DNA of 64,000 nucleotides from an uncultured bacterium (GCA_905215815.1 CAJMRN010000001.1:1-64000), one strand, 5' to 3'; shown: positions 43,662 to 52,489, numbered from the stretch's first letter. The notes: a model not told the origin generated them from the sequence alone. Numbers and translations: made by a program.

Positions 43662-44147
43662 GTGAAGGTCATCATCTATACCGACGGCTCGGCCCGATCA
43701 AATCCGGGACGCGGCGGCTACGGCGCCGTGCTCAAGTACACCAACCCCGCCGGCAAGACCTTCACCTCCGAGCTTTCGCGCGGCTACGCCAAGACCACTA
43801 ACAACCGCATGGAGCTCATGGCGGTCATCGTGGCGCTCGAGGCACTTAACCGCCCCTGCGAGGTCGAGGTCCATTCCGATTCGCAATACGTCGTCAACGC
43901 CTTCAACAAGCACTGGATCGACGGCTGGAAAAAGCGCGGGTGGAAAACTGCCAACAAGCAGCCCGTCAAGAACCGCGACCTGTGGGAGCGTCTGCTTGCC
44001 GCAAAGAGCAAGCATAAGGTGGAGTTCATCTGGGTTAAGGGGCATGCCGGCCACGAGCTCAATGAGCGCTGCGACGAGCTCGCCACCACCGCGGCCGACG
44101 GAGCCAACCTCGATATCGACGCCGGCTTTAGCGAGAGCGACCTGTAA
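43662..44147 (+). CDS. rnhA: ribonuclease HI
   Basis: The 161-residue enzyme degrades RNA in RNA-DNA hybrids. Catalytic carboxylates are Asp8 ([17 protein letters not shown]), Glu51 ([10 protein letters not shown]), Asp73 (VHSDSQYVV) and the later Asp in NERCDELA, with the His of [10 protein letters not shown]. The GTG start at 43662 has AAAGGA upstream; the neighbouring ATG is followed at once by a stop. The basic handle region [20 protein letters not shown] is typical of the bacterial type. Confidence 0.95.
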   Translation: MKVIIYTDGSARSNPGRGGYGAVLKYTNPAGKTFTSELSRGYAKTTNNRMELMAVIVALEALNRPCEVEVHSDSQYVVNAFNKHWIDGWKKRGWKTANKQPVKNRDLWERLLAAKSKHKVEFIWVKGHAGHELNERCDELATTAADGANLDIDAGFSESDL

Positions 44148-44222
44148 CGGCGTTTTCGCACGCCATTTCTTGCCCTCTCGCGCTACACTCATCCTGTAAA
44201 CCGAACGGCACGAGGGGGATAC

Positions 44223-45329
44223 ATGCTGCGTATAGCGACCATCGGCACATCCATGATTACCAACGACTTTATCCAGGTCGTCAACGCCAACGACCAAGCT
44301 GCGTTTGTGGGTACGCTCTCGCGCGATGCCGATCGCGGTACCGCCTTTACCGCCGAGCGCGGTGGCGAGCGAAACTTCACCGCGCTTGACGAGCTTGCGT
44401 CCGCCGACGACGTCGACGCCGTCTACATCGGCAGTCCCAATGCGCTCCACTACGAGCAAGCGCTCGCCTGCATCGCCGGTGGCAAGCATGTCATCGTCGA
44501 GAAGCCCTTCTGCGCCACCGAAGCGCAGGCGTTGGAAGTCTTCCGCGCTGCCGAGGCAGCAGGTGTCGTGGCCCTCGAGGCCATGCGTCCCCTCCACGAT
44601 CCCGCCTTCCACGCCATCGAGGATGCCCTGGGCGAGATCGCCCCCATCCGCCGCGCCTCATTGCGCTTTGGCAAGTATTCTTCGCGCTACAACGAAGTTC
44701 TCGCGGGGCGCGCCACCAATATCTTCGACTGCAATATGGCATCGGGTTCCCTCATGGACATTGGCGTCTACGCCGTCGAGCCCATGGTCGAGATTTTCGG
44801 CATGCCCTCCGGCCTTACGAGCATGACTACTCTGCTCGACCCCACCACGCGACAGCTCACGCACGGCCCCATCGATGGCTGCGGTTCCATCCTCGCCAGC
44901 TACGGCGGTGGCCGTATCTCCGTCGAGCTCGCGCACTCCAAAATTACGAATGACCTGCTGCCCTCGCAGATCGAAGGCGAGCGTGGCACTATCCAGATTG
45001 ACCATCTGTCCACGCCCCGCAACGTCCGCATCGACTATCGCGGCGACGTCGTACGCGGCTCGGCGACCGAGGCACCGCGCGAACAGGGCGACAACGGCCG
45101 CGTGCTCGACCTGCCCAAATCGAGCAACACTATGGAATACGAACTCACAGACTTTATCACCGCTATCGACGGCGTTCATCACGTTAAAGATGAGATTTGG
45201 GAAACACCGGCTGGGCGCCATGAGCTTGGCCACTATCGCGATGTCACGCTTGTCTCACTGCGCATCATGGATGCCGTGCGTCAGCAGGCCGGCATTACCT
45301 TCCCCGCCGATTCAGTCAAGCAGGCCTAG
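44223..45329 (+). CDS. Gfo/Idh/MocA-family oxidoreductase
   Basis: The 368-residue protein has an N-terminal nucleotide fold (RIATIGTSMITNDFIQVV, lacking the usual GxGxxG spacing) and VYIGSPNALHYEQAL. The EKPF motif (HVIVEKPFCATEAQAL), EAMRPLHDP and a C-terminal domain with MDIGVYAVEPMVEIFG follow. This matches the YvaA/GFO oxidoreductase group with unknown sugar-type substrate. GAGGGGG precedes the ATG. The acylphosphatase begins two bases after the stop, so the two form an operon. Confidence 0.83.
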   Translation: MLRIATIGTSMITNDFIQVVNANDQAAFVGTLSRDADRGTAFTAERGGERNFTALDELASADDVDAVYIGSPNALHYEQALACIAGGKHVIVEKPFCATEAQALEVFRAAEAAGVVALEAMRPLHDPAFHAIEDALGEIAPIRRASLRFGKYSSRYNEVLAGRATNIFDCNMASGSLMDIGVYAVEPMVEIFGMPSGLTSMTTLLDPTTRQLTHGPIDGCGSILASYGGGRISVELAHSKITNDLLPSQIEGERGTIQIDHLSTPRNVRIDYRGDVVRGSATEAPREQGDNGRVLDLPKSSNTMEYELTDFITAIDGVHHVKDEIWETPAGRHELGHYRDVTLVSLRIMDAVRQQAGITFPADSVKQA

Positions 45330-45331
45330 CG

Positions 45332-45733
45332 ATGGGCTTTTTTGACAAGTTCTTCTCCGGCGGCAGTCGAGAGCCTCAAAAACCATCAAACGTTGAGCTC
45401 GAGCTGCGCCGCAGGCTTACTGTGCTCGCAAGCGACGAGGCCACTCAAGACACCCCCCTGCGCTACTTCCTGCGCTGGGCGGGGCAAGTCCAGGGCGTTG
45501 GTTTTCGCTTTACCAACACCAACCTCGCGCAGGCACGCGCACTCACCGGCTGGGTGTGTAACATGGAAGACGGTTCGGTCGAAATGGAGGTACAAGGCGC
45601 GCCCGCGGATATCCTGTCTCACCTCGAAGCGCTCCATGCCTCCTATGAGCGCATGGGAACGCGCTTTCGCCTCGTAGACGCCCAAGTCCGAGCCCCACTT
45701 GCCAATGAAGACGGTTTCAGTCCTCATTATTAG
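45332..45733 (+). CDS. acylphosphatase
   Basis: The 133-residue protein has an N-terminal extension of ~45 residues followed by the acylphosphatase fold. GQVQGVGFRFTNTNLAQAR holds the catalytic Arg and the phosphate loop, with the catalytic Asn in GWVCNMEDGSVEMEVQG. It hydrolyses carboxyl-phosphate bonds such as acetyl phosphate. The usual family length is ~90 residues; the extension is predicted soluble and charged. It starts two bases after the oxidoreductase stop codon. Confidence 0.88.
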   Translation: MGFFDKFFSGGSREPQKPSNVELELRRRLTVLASDEATQDTPLRYFLRWAGQVQGVGFRFTNTNLAQARALTGWVCNMEDGSVEMEVQGAPADILSHLEALHASYERMGTRFRLVDAQVRAPLANEDGFSPHY

Positions 45734-45794
45734 TATTGTGTGCTAAATACGGTATCATTTACCTACGACCGTTGATAGAAAAGAGGCGAGGCGC

Positions 45795-46175
45795 ATGGCG
45801 ATGCAAAGAAGAAACACCAAGCAGCGGAAGCTGGTTCTTGATGCCGTGCGCCAAAGCTACAACCATCCCACCGCCGATGAGATCTACAACGCCGTGCGCG
45901 AACAGGACGACAGAATCAGCCGCGGTACGGTCTACCGCAACCTCAATCTCTTGGCCGATGCCGGGGAGATTCTCTCGATCAAGACGCCGGGCGGCAGCCG
46001 CTTCGATCGCACCGTCGAGCCGCATGCGCATATTATCTGCACCTCGTGCAACCGCGTCATCGATGTGCCGCTCTCCTTCGACGCCCGGCTCGATGCCAAG
46101 GCGTCCGAGCAAATCGGTTGGAACGTCACCTCGCACTACACCATCTTCGAGGGCCTCTGCCCCAACTGTAGGTAG
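45795..46175 (+). CDS. Fur-family regulator (PerR/Fur-like)
   Basis: The 126-residue metalloregulator has a winged helix (TKQRKLVLDAVRQSYNHPTA, RISRGTVYRNLNLLADAGEI) and a metal-binding dimer domain. This contains HAHIICTSCNRVIDV and a second CPNC pair at the C-terminus, giving a Cys4 structural zinc site. Whether it senses iron, zinc or peroxide is not clear. A short palindrome TTAG-N9-CTAA at 45730-45746 lies upstream and could be an autoregulatory site. GAGGCG precedes the ATG. Confidence 0.85.
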   Translation: MAMQRRNTKQRKLVLDAVRQSYNHPTADEIYNAVREQDDRISRGTVYRNLNLLADAGEILSIKTPGGSRFDRTVEPHAHIICTSCNRVIDVPLSFDARLDAKASEQIGWNVTSHYTIFEGLCPNCR

Positions 46176-46189
46176 ATTTTGGGACATGC

Positions 46190-46987
46190 CTACTCGGCAA
46201 GCAGGCGACGCAGTTCTTCTTCGACCGTGTGCACATAGCGGACGCGGTCATTAATGCCGCGCATGCTGGGATTGCAGCTTTCCATCAGATAGGGATGGCC
46301 CACCACGTTGAGCATGTCGCGGTCGTTTTCGTTATCGCCAAACGCCATCATCTCATCGGGCGAAATTCCCAGGGCACGACCGTAATCGGCAAGCGCGGAC
46401 CCCTTGCCCGAATCAAAGCCGATAAAGTCGGTCCATTCGGTTCCCGACGTCATCACATCGACCCGGTCGCTAAAGCGACGCACAAAATACTCCAGCGCCG
46501 CCGGCTGCTCTGTCTCGGGCGTTTGAAACGCAATCTTAATGACATCCTCGTCAATGTCCTCGGGACGGTCGACCACCGCCACATCGCAATGGACCTCGTA
46601 ACGCAAATGGTCGACGAACGCATCGTTGCCGCTTATGGTGTAGAGGTGCCCCTCGCAGGAAAGGGTTACATCGGCATGGGGGTAGGCGACTACGGCATTC
46701 GCGATATCCATCGCCAGGTCACGCCCCATAGAGCGCTTGACAACGGCACGCCCCTCGCTCATGACCAGGGCGCCGTTTTCGCACACATAGACAAGCTCGT
46801 CTGCCACCGGGGCAAACAGGTAGCGCAAACTCGCATATTGACGGCCACTCGCCGGCATAAACACAATGCCGCGACGGTGCAGCTCGTCGATGAGCTCAAA
46901 TGCCTCGGGGCGTGGCTCGCGCTCCCCCGGATGCAGCAACGTGCCATCCAAATCGCAGGCGATCAGCTTGATTCCCTCAAGACCCAT
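46190..46987 (-). CDS. Cof-type HAD-IIB phosphatase
   Basis: The 265-residue protein has LIACDLDGTLLHPGEREPR as nucleophile motif, FMPASGRQYASLRYLF as motif II, and GDNENDRDMLNVVGHPYLME as the late acidic motif. It is typical of sugar-phosphate or pyridoxal-phosphate phosphatases. The ATG at 46987 with GGGGGAA upstream is preferred over an in-frame TTG. It is the second HAD-IIB gene in the window and stands alone between a Fur gene (convergent) and a terminator. Confidence 0.87.
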   Translation of the reverse strand: MGLEGIKLIACDLDGTLLHPGEREPRPEAFELIDELHRRGIVFMPASGRQYASLRYLFAPVADELVYVCENGALVMSEGRAVVKRSMGRDLAMDIANAVVAYPHADVTLSCEGHLYTISGNDAFVDHLRYEVHCDVAVVDRPEDIDEDVIKIAFQTPETEQPAALEYFVRRFSDRVDVMTSGTEWTDFIGFDSGKGSALADYGRALGISPDEMMAFGDNENDRDMLNVVGHPYLMESCNPSMRGINDRVRYVHTVEEELRRLLAE

Positions 46988-47016
46988 ATGTTCCCCCAAA
47001 GCATCCCATCAACAGC

Positions 47017-47055
47017 AAGACGGACTTTGAATAGTTGCCTCTCAAAGTCCGTCTT
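47017..47055 (-). terminator. hairpin after UreE-like gene
   Basis: A perfect 14-bp stem (47017-47030 with 47042-47055) and an 11-base loop lie 14 bp beyond the UreE-like stop codon. The T-tract is weak. Confidence 0.6.
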
Positions 47056-47068
47056 ACGCATACGCACG

Positions 47069-47647
47069 TTAGCCGCGCGCCTTCTTTACGATCGTAAAGT
47101 CTGGAGCCATACTCACAACAACATCCGCCGCGCTCGATGCAAAGCGTCGACTGGCATCGAGCTCGCGTGTGACCACCGAGAGCCGAACGCCCTCGATGCC
47201 CCGGAGCATGCGACCCAAAACCGGTTGCACCGGCGTATACATGCGCACGGTATGCTCGTCCGAATCGCCTCGGAAAAGCGGCGCGTGCATATTGCCGATC
47301 TCCCAGCACGCATGCGCGAGCGCAATCGGATCCATGCGGTCGACTTCGACCAAATAGACCTCGGCACTGCGCAGGCGCACGACAACCACTACGGGCACCG
47401 TGCCCGTGCGGTCGATAGCGAGCACGTCGCCGTCGGCAAGGCGTTCGCCATCAGCGGCATCCAGCCGGACATTCACCGTGCGCCCCAGCTCCGTCACGCC
47501 CACAAACGTGCGCGTATCAGCCTGGTCCCAATCGAGTAGCAGCTCGTCAACCTCAAAAATGCCACCCATCTCCCGACGAAGCAGGAGTTCATAGGACGGG
47601 TCGTTGAGATTTCCCAAGCGCTCCGTAGCTACCAGGTCCCCGGACAT
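47069..47647 (-). CDS. UreE-like nickel chaperone domain protein
   Basis: The 192-residue protein matches the UreE layout. An N-terminal beta domain ends in RTVNVRLDAADGERLADGDV and VVVRLRSAEVYLVEV. The C-terminal ferredoxin-like domain includes ALAHACWEIGNMHAPLFRG; the last His aligns with the conserved dimer-interface metal His of UreE (GNRH). No His-rich tail is present. No urease gene is in the window, so nickel delivery to another enzyme is possible (inference). It follows slyD by three bases, which fits a metal-handling pair. Start ATG 47647; an in-frame TTG precedes it. Confidence 0.65.
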   Translation of the reverse strand: MSGDLVATERLGNLNDPSYELLLRREMGGIFEVDELLLDWDQADTRTFVGVTELGRTVNVRLDAADGERLADGDVLAIDRTGTVPVVVVVRLRSAEVYLVEVDRMDPIALAHACWEIGNMHAPLFRGDSDEHTVRMYTPVQPVLGRMLRGIEGVRLSVVTRELDASRRFASSAADVVVSMAPDFTIVKKARG

Positions 47648-47650
47648 CAA

Positions 47651-48079
47651 CTAGTCCTCGACCTCGACGAGCTCGATATCAAAGTTGAGGTCCTTGCCGG
47701 CCAGCTCGTGGTTGGCGTCGAGCGTCACGGCCTCGGACGTCACGTCGATGACAACAGCAGGGACAGGCATGCCGCTCGGCGTGGACAGGAAGAGCTTCAT
47801 GCCCTTCTCGATCTGCTCGATGTTGGGAACCTGCTCGGCCGGGAAGGTAATAACCATCTCGGGATTGTGCTCACCGTAGGCATCGGCAGCAGGAATGTGT
47901 ACAGACTTCTTCTCGCCCACCTGCATATCGATAACGGCGGCGTCGAAACCCTTGATCATCTGACCGGCACCGCAGGTGAACTCCAGCGGCTCGCCGCGAT
48001 CATAGGAGCTATCGAACTGCGTGCCGTCGTCGAGCGTGCCACGATAATGGGTCTTAACCTTCTTGCCCTGGTTGGACAT
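47651..48079 (-). CDS. slyD: SlyD-type FKBP peptidyl-prolyl isomerase
   Basis: The 142-residue protein has the FKBP half-domains (VKTHYRGTLDDGTQFDSSYD and GAGQMIKGFDAAVIDMQVGE) around the SlyD insert-in-flap domain (PAADAYGEHNPEMVITFPAE). GVELTLDANHPLAGKDLNF-like closing residues (LDANHELAGKDLNFDIELV) complete it. SlyD catalyses prolyl isomerisation and in some bacteria supplies nickel to hydrogenase or urease; the His-rich tail of E. coli SlyD is absent. GGAGG lies upstream of the ATG at 48079. The UreE-like gene follows three bases after its stop codon. Confidence 0.88.
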   Translation of the reverse strand: MSNQGKKVKTHYRGTLDDGTQFDSSYDRGEPLEFTCGAGQMIKGFDAAVIDMQVGEKKSVHIPAADAYGEHNPEMVITFPAEQVPNIEQIEKGMKLFLSTPSGMPVPAVVIDVTSEAVTLDANHELAGKDLNFDIELVEVED

Positions 48080-48199
48080 GCTAACCTCCGTAATAAGGGC
48101 GGCGCACAACGCGGGCCGCCATGAACATATGGCGCTAACTATACCCTAGTCATACAATTCAATGACAGTTTGCAAAGAAACGCTGCAACCGGAGGAACC

Positions 48200-49213
48200 A
48201 TGGCATACCCCGTATTTGACCTACACTGCGACACCGCCGACCGCATCGGCTGGGCCACGCTTGATCTCGACCTGCGCTTTACCGCCGGCACCGACGGTTA
48301 TTTCCCCGGCGACGAGACACATCCGCAGGATTTCGACCTCATCGAGGGCAACGCCTGCGCCATCTCGCTCGCAAAGATCGGCAACACGCCGTGGGCACAG
48401 TGCTTCGCCACGTTTGTCCCCGACGAGATTCCCACCGCCCACGCCGCGCGCTTCCAGGCGCAAATCATGGCACACATGAGCGGCCAGGCCATGCTCAACC
48501 ACGACCGCATGGTCAACGTACGCAGCACCGCTGACATTCGCCCTGCACTCAAAGACGGCAAGGTCGCTTGCATCCACACCATCGAAAACGCCACGTTCTT
48601 TGCCGAGGACCCCGCGCTGATCGAGGTGCTCAAGAGCTTGGGCGTACTCATGTCATCACTCAGCTGGAACGCGCAGGGACCGCTCGCGAGCGGACACGAT
48701 ACCCGCGCCGGCCTCACCGCCGCCGGCATCGAGGCGCTTACGCAGATGGAGCACGCCGGCATGGTACTCGACGTCTCCCACCTCAACGATGAGTGCTTTG
48801 ACGAGGTTGTCGCCCACGCCACGCGCCCCTTCGTCGCCAGCCACTCCAACTCCCGTGCGGTTTGCGGCGTCAAGCGCAACCTCACCGACGACCAGTTCCG
48901 CACCATTCGCGACATGGGCGGTATCGTCGGCCTCAACTACTGCAGCGAGTTCCTTTCCAACGACGCAACCGACAAGACCGCCGCAGACGTCACCTTCGAC
49001 CAGCTGGCGGCACATATCGAGCACTGGCTCGACCTGGACGGCGAGGACGTCATCGCGCTCGGCGGCGACTGGGACGGCGCCAAGGTACCCGACTTCCTCT
49101 CCGATGCCAGCAAGATGCCCGAATTCCAGAACATGCTCTCCAAGCACTTTGGCAAGACCGTGATGCAAAAACTCTGCAGCGATAACGCCCTTGCCTTCTT
49201 TGAGCGTTATTAA
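48200..49213 (+). CDS. membrane dipeptidase (peptidase M19) family
   Basis: The 337-residue protein has the M19 metal motif FDLHCDTADRIGWATLDLDL at the start, HTIENATFFAEDPALIEVLK with the bridging Glu, SLSWNAQGPLASG, DVSHLNDECFDEVV, and VASHSNSRAVCGVKRNLTDD. GGDWDGAKVPDFL closes the set. Members hydrolyse dipeptides, often with D-amino acids at the C-terminus. Despite the family name it has no signal peptide or TM segment here and is probably cytoplasmic. GGAGG lies four bases before the ATG at 48200. Confidence 0.9.
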   Translation: MAYPVFDLHCDTADRIGWATLDLDLRFTAGTDGYFPGDETHPQDFDLIEGNACAISLAKIGNTPWAQCFATFVPDEIPTAHAARFQAQIMAHMSGQAMLNHDRMVNVRSTADIRPALKDGKVACIHTIENATFFAEDPALIEVLKSLGVLMSSLSWNAQGPLASGHDTRAGLTAAGIEALTQMEHAGMVLDVSHLNDECFDEVVAHATRPFVASHSNSRAVCGVKRNLTDDQFRTIRDMGGIVGLNYCSEFLSNDATDKTAADVTFDQLAAHIEHWLDLDGEDVIALGGDWDGAKVPDFLSDASKMPEFQNMLSKHFGKTVMQKLCSDNALAFFERY

Positions 49214-49229
49214 TTTCACATCCCTTGAG

Positions 49230-49265
49230 CGGGCCGGCATGCCGAGCGATCGACATGCCGGCCCG
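49230..49265 (+). terminator. terminator after dipeptidase gene
   Basis: A perfect 12-bp GC-rich stem (49230-49241 with 49254-49265) lies 16 bp after the stop. It is followed by TCCCC rather than T-run, so strength is uncertain. Confidence 0.55.
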
Positions 49266-49287
49266 TCCCCAATCTGAAGGATAACTT

Positions 49288-50064
49288 TTGACGCAGCAAT
49301 TTACGATTTCCGTACCCCGACCGGATGAGATGCCCATCCCCGTCGTCGTTACCAAAAAGCGCGTCAAGAACTTCAACCTGCGCGTCACATCGAGCGGTGA
49401 GGTCCACGCCAGCGCACCGCTCGACGCCAGCCGCGAGCGTATCGAAGCGTTTGTAAAGCGCAACAGCGCCTGGATTATCAACCGACTTGCCCAGCGCGAG
49501 CAACGTCAGACGACGGCACAGGAGCCGCTCAGCCCCTCGTCCATCATTGCGCTTTGGGGCAAGCCCATTACGGTACAGGACGCACTCGACCACAACTTTG
49601 CATCACCCGCACCGCGACCCAAGCAGGCTACCTTCGCAAGTTTTATGGGTACCGACGAATCGGACGAAGGCCCACAGGCCAAGCGGCGCGCAATCCTAGA
49701 CGGTCTAACGTCCGACGAGCTCCAAGTCCATATCGACCAGCTCTATACGTCCGAGGTCACATCGGCGCTACGCGATATTGTGCACGCATACGAAATCGCA
49801 ATGGGTGTCGCCGTTTCCCGCGTTTCCGTACGCAGCATGAAAACGCGCTGGGGCTCGTGCACGCCCAAAACCGGCGCCATTCGCATCGCACGCGAGCTTG
49901 CCACCTACCCCGTCGAATGCCTCGACATGGTTGTCGCCCACGAGCTCGTCCACTTGCTCGAGCCAAGCCACAATCAGCGGTTCCACGCCCTGCTCGACAC
50001 GTACTGCCCTAACAATAGAGCTCTGTCGCAGCGACTCAAAAAACCGCCCGCCAACGAGCTCTAG
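49288..50064 (+). CDS. YgjP/SprT-like zinc metallopeptidase
   Basis: The 258-residue protein has the YgjP/DUF45 layout: VVVTKKRVKNFNLRVTSSGE, the motif SMKTRWGSCTPKTGAIRIAR, then the HELVH zinc motif in VVAHELVHLLEPSHNQRFHA. A central insertion of ~60 residues (about 85-145) is longer than usual. TTG at 49288 with GAAGGA upstream is the only well-placed start. Function in the family is unclear; some members act near DNA-repair or restriction genes, but none is adjacent here. Confidence 0.82.
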   Translation: MTQQFTISVPRPDEMPIPVVVTKKRVKNFNLRVTSSGEVHASAPLDASRERIEAFVKRNSAWIINRLAQREQRQTTAQEPLSPSSIIALWGKPITVQDALDHNFASPAPRPKQATFASFMGTDESDEGPQAKRRAILDGLTSDELQVHIDQLYTSEVTSALRDIVHAYEIAMGVAVSRVSVRSMKTRWGSCTPKTGAIRIARELATYPVECLDMVVAHELVHLLEPSHNQRFHALLDTYCPNNRALSQRLKKPPANEL

Positions 50065-50070
50065 CGTCGG

Positions 50071-50556
50071 CTAGCGCACGCGCTCGATCTCGACGCCACA
50101 GCTTGCCAGGGGAAGACCGACGGGCGCCCAAGGCTTATCGAGCTTAACACGCACGCCAAGCAGCAAGGGGTAACGACGTAGCAGCATCTGGGACACACCC
50201 TCGGCTGCAGCCTCGATGAGCTTAAACGTATGCTCGCGCAAATAGCCATCGACATCGTGGCACACCGAGCCGTAATCAATAGAGGCATCCAGGTTATCGT
50301 GCTCCCCCGCCGCGCGCAGGTCGGCATAGAGTACCAAGGACACGACAAACTTCTGCCCCAGGGCGTTCTCCTCGGGATACACGCCGTGGTTGGCAAAGAC
50401 CTCGAGACCGTCGATAGTAATGCGGTCGGCATGGCGCAGGTCGTCATAGCTCACATGGGGTACCGCCGTAGCAGCAGAAATGTCGCCCCTGCCACGACGG
50501 GCAAGCTCGGCACCCTCGGTCTTGGTTGCATTCTCGGGCAGCTTTTTGTTAGTCAT
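50071..50556 (-). CDS. folB: dihydroneopterin aldolase
   Basis: The 161-residue enzyme of folate synthesis has RITIDGLEVFANHGVYPEEN and ALGQKFVVSLVLYADLR. The catalytic region follows with IDYGSVCHDVDGYLREHTFK and LIEAAAEGVSQMLL. A C-terminal VKLDKPWAPVGLPL segment with the Lys of the active site completes it. The first ~42 residues form an extension not found in typical FolB. It closes the folE-HD-folB operon; the intergenic gap to the HD gene is 43 bp. Confidence 0.92.
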   Translation of the reverse strand: MTNKKLPENATKTEGAELARRGRGDISAATAVPHVSYDDLRHADRITIDGLEVFANHGVYPEENALGQKFVVSLVLYADLRAAGEHDNLDASIDYGSVCHDVDGYLREHTFKLIEAAAEGVSQMLLRRYPLLLGVRVKLDKPWAPVGLPLASCGVEIERVR

Positions 50557-50599
50557 CGCGATCGTCTCCTTCGTTTAGAACCCCGACCGCGCACACCAA

Positions 50600-51181
50600 C
50601 TACACGCGAATCGACAGGTTCTTTTTATCATCGCTCCAGTTGCAGGCATTGCGCGCAGGGCATGCAAAGCAGGCGCGCGACGCTTTGTCGGCTGCATAAA
50701 GCAGACGCTCAAGCGGCTGGCTGTTCACGCGCAGCTTTCGATGGCCCAGGATGGCCGTCTTAATGGCTGCGGCATCTGCCGGCTCAAACGCCACGTCTTC
50801 GGGCATGCCGCCGAGAATCGCATCAGCGACGCGCTCGCTTGCAACATCATGGGATATACCCGATTCATACTGTTCATCTTTGCCGATATCGTGAAGAAGT
50901 GCCGTGGCATAGATGACCTCGCGGTCAAATTCGAGTTGCTCCTCAAGATTCTTAATCCACATAATGCGCGCGACATCCAGCAGATGGTCAATACCGTGGC
51001 GGCAAAAGATGCGCCCCGATTCCAACTGAGCAATGTTGCCCAGGTGCCGCCGGAACAGCCCGTTGGCACAGATGTAATCAATGCGAGGCATGGCACCAAA
51101 GGGGGTCAGGCCCGAAGCCATAAAGCCGCGACGCGGCGTTCCCCCATCGGTCTTCGATGCAAAGTCGTTGACGACTCTCAT
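50600..51181 (-). CDS. HD-domain phosphohydrolase within folate operon
   Basis: The 193-residue protein has the HD pattern: IFCRHGIDHLLDVARIMW, ALLHDIGKDEQYESGISHDV, and AAIKTAILGHRKLRV. A Cys-rich end follows (CFACPARNACNWSDDKK), which may bind metal. HD enzymes remove phosphate from nucleotides and related compounds. Its place between folE and folB suggests it acts on a pterin or nucleotide intermediate, for example dephosphorylating dihydroneopterin phosphate (inference). The start codon lies two bases from the folE stop, so translation is coupled. Confidence 0.75.
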   Translation of the reverse strand: MRVVNDFASKTDGGTPRRGFMASGLTPFGAMPRIDYICANGLFRRHLGNIAQLESGRIFCRHGIDHLLDVARIMWIKNLEEQLEFDREVIYATALLHDIGKDEQYESGISHDVASERVADAILGGMPEDVAFEPADAAAIKTAILGHRKLRVNSQPLERLLYAADKASRACFACPARNACNWSDDKKNLSIRV

Positions 51182-51183
51182 GG

Positions 51184-51741
51184 TTAGCGACCCAGCATCC
51201 TAAAGAATCGCTCCTCGAGCGACGGATCGGTCTCAAAGACACCGCGACGAGCAAGCGTTACGGTCTTGGTACCGGGCTTTTGCACGCCGCGCATGGTCAT
51301 GCACATATGCTCGGCTTCCATCAGTACGATCGCTCCTTGGGGAGCAAGATAATCCATGAGGGCATCGGCAACCTGTGCACACAGCTGCTCCTGCAGCTGC
51401 AGACGACGGGCATAGACCTCAACCGTGCGGGCAAGCTTAGACAGACCCGCCACGCGGCCGTTAGGGATATAGCCAATGGCAGCCTTACCATAAAACGGCA
51501 GCAGATGATGCTCGCACAGCGAGTAAAACGTAATGTCGCGCTCGATAACCAAATCGTTCGAAGCGACGGCAAAGGTTTTGGACAGGTGCTCCTCGGCGCT
51601 CTGATCCATGCCGCCGGCAATCTCGCCATACATACGGGCGACGCGTGCCGGCGTCTCCAGCAGGCCCTCACGAGTTGGGTCCTCGCCTATGCCCTCAAGC
51701 AACAGCTTTATTGCGGTCTCAACTTTTTCCTGATCGACCAT
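51184..51741 (-). CDS. folE: GTP cyclohydrolase I
   Basis: The 185-residue enzyme commits GTP to folate synthesis. Features are [16 protein letters not shown], the zinc/active-site [39 protein letters not shown], and the C-terminal [17 protein letters not shown] with a further zinc Cys. GAGG lies before the ATG. It is the first gene of a folE-HD-folB operon, which is then followed, on the same strand, by nrdG. Confidence 0.96.
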   Translation of the reverse strand: MVDQEKVETAIKLLLEGIGEDPTREGLLETPARVARMYGEIAGGMDQSAEEHLSKTFAVASNDLVIERDITFYSLCEHHLLPFYGKAAIGYIPNGRVAGLSKLARTVEVYARRLQLQEQLCAQVADALMDYLAPQGAIVLMEAEHMCMTMRGVQKPGTKTVTLARRGVFETDPSLEERFFRMLGR

Positions 51742-51808
51742 CTGGGCCTCACTTTTTTCGATTTCGCGTTCGCGCTATGGTACCACGCCCTCCAGCATCG
51801 GCCGCCAG

Positions 51809-52390
51809 CTACATAGTATGGGTCGAATAGACCGGATCGTCTCGCCAAAGCTCCACAGCATCGCAAAGCGCAACGCCCTCACGCGCGGCACGAGCGCGCG
51901 TGGCGTTCATGTCGATCACGCGCTGATTACTCGAGCCCCTAAAACGCAACGAAATATCGTACAAGTCTTGAACGAACGGGCCGTCCACCAACATGTCGAG
52001 GCAGGCGAGAATGCGGTCCGTCACCTCGGTATGATGACGACCGTCCGGCATAAGTTCCTCGAGCACGTCACCGGTAAAGCACCAAATGGTCTTCCCCGAC
52101 TCCACAGGGTAGGCCGCACGCACGCGTTCGATAAAGTCAACGAGACCCGCCTGGTTCTCGGGTTCCATGGGCTCGCCACCCAGAATCGTCAGGCCATCAA
52201 TAAAGGGATGGTCGAGACTCTCGATAATCTTGTCCTCGACGGCACGGTCGAACGGTTCACCCGCGGCAAAGTCCCACGCGACGGAGTTAAAGCAATTCTT
52301 GCACCCACGACGGCACCCACTCACAAACAGAGAAGTACGAACACCTTCCCCATTAGCAATGTCGAAATACTTAATGTTCGCGTAGTTCAT
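51809..52390 (-). CDS. nrdG: anaerobic ribonucleotide reductase activating protein
   Basis: The 193-residue radical SAM enzyme generates the glycyl radical of NrdD. The iron-sulfur motif CRRGCKNCFNS gives the CxxxCxxC cluster site. TILGGEPMEPENQAGLVDFI, WCFTGDVLEEL and VDGPFVQDLYDISLRFRGSS follow. The ATG at 52390 has AGGAGAG upstream. The gene is separated from nrdD by 426 bp that contain two long inverted repeats, instead of the short gap usual in nrdDG operons. Confidence 0.92.
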   Translation of the reverse strand: MNYANIKYFDIANGEGVRTSLFVSGCRRGCKNCFNSVAWDFAAGEPFDRAVEDKIIESLDHPFIDGLTILGGEPMEPENQAGLVDFIERVRAAYPVESGKTIWCFTGDVLEELMPDGRHHTEVTDRILACLDMLVDGPFVQDLYDISLRFRGSSNQRVIDMNATRARAAREGVALCDAVELWRDDPVYSTHTM

Positions 52391-52403
52391 AGGTAACTCT
52401 CCT

Positions 52404-52489
52404 GGGAGGCCGGGACATATCATCCCGTCCTCAAACATTCTCGGCCTGCGGCCTGCGAAACTGCGGGCGGGACGATATGCCCCGGCCTC
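52404..52489. repeat. 25-bp imperfect inverted repeat upstream of nrdG
   Basis: Arms at 52404-52430 (GGAGGCCGGGACATATCATC core) and 52465-52489 (GATATGCCCCGGCCTC core) can form a long hairpin enclosing 34 bases. The mRNA hairpin would lie 14 bp from the nrdG start codon, so it could influence nrdG translation or terminate readthrough. Confidence 0.7.
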
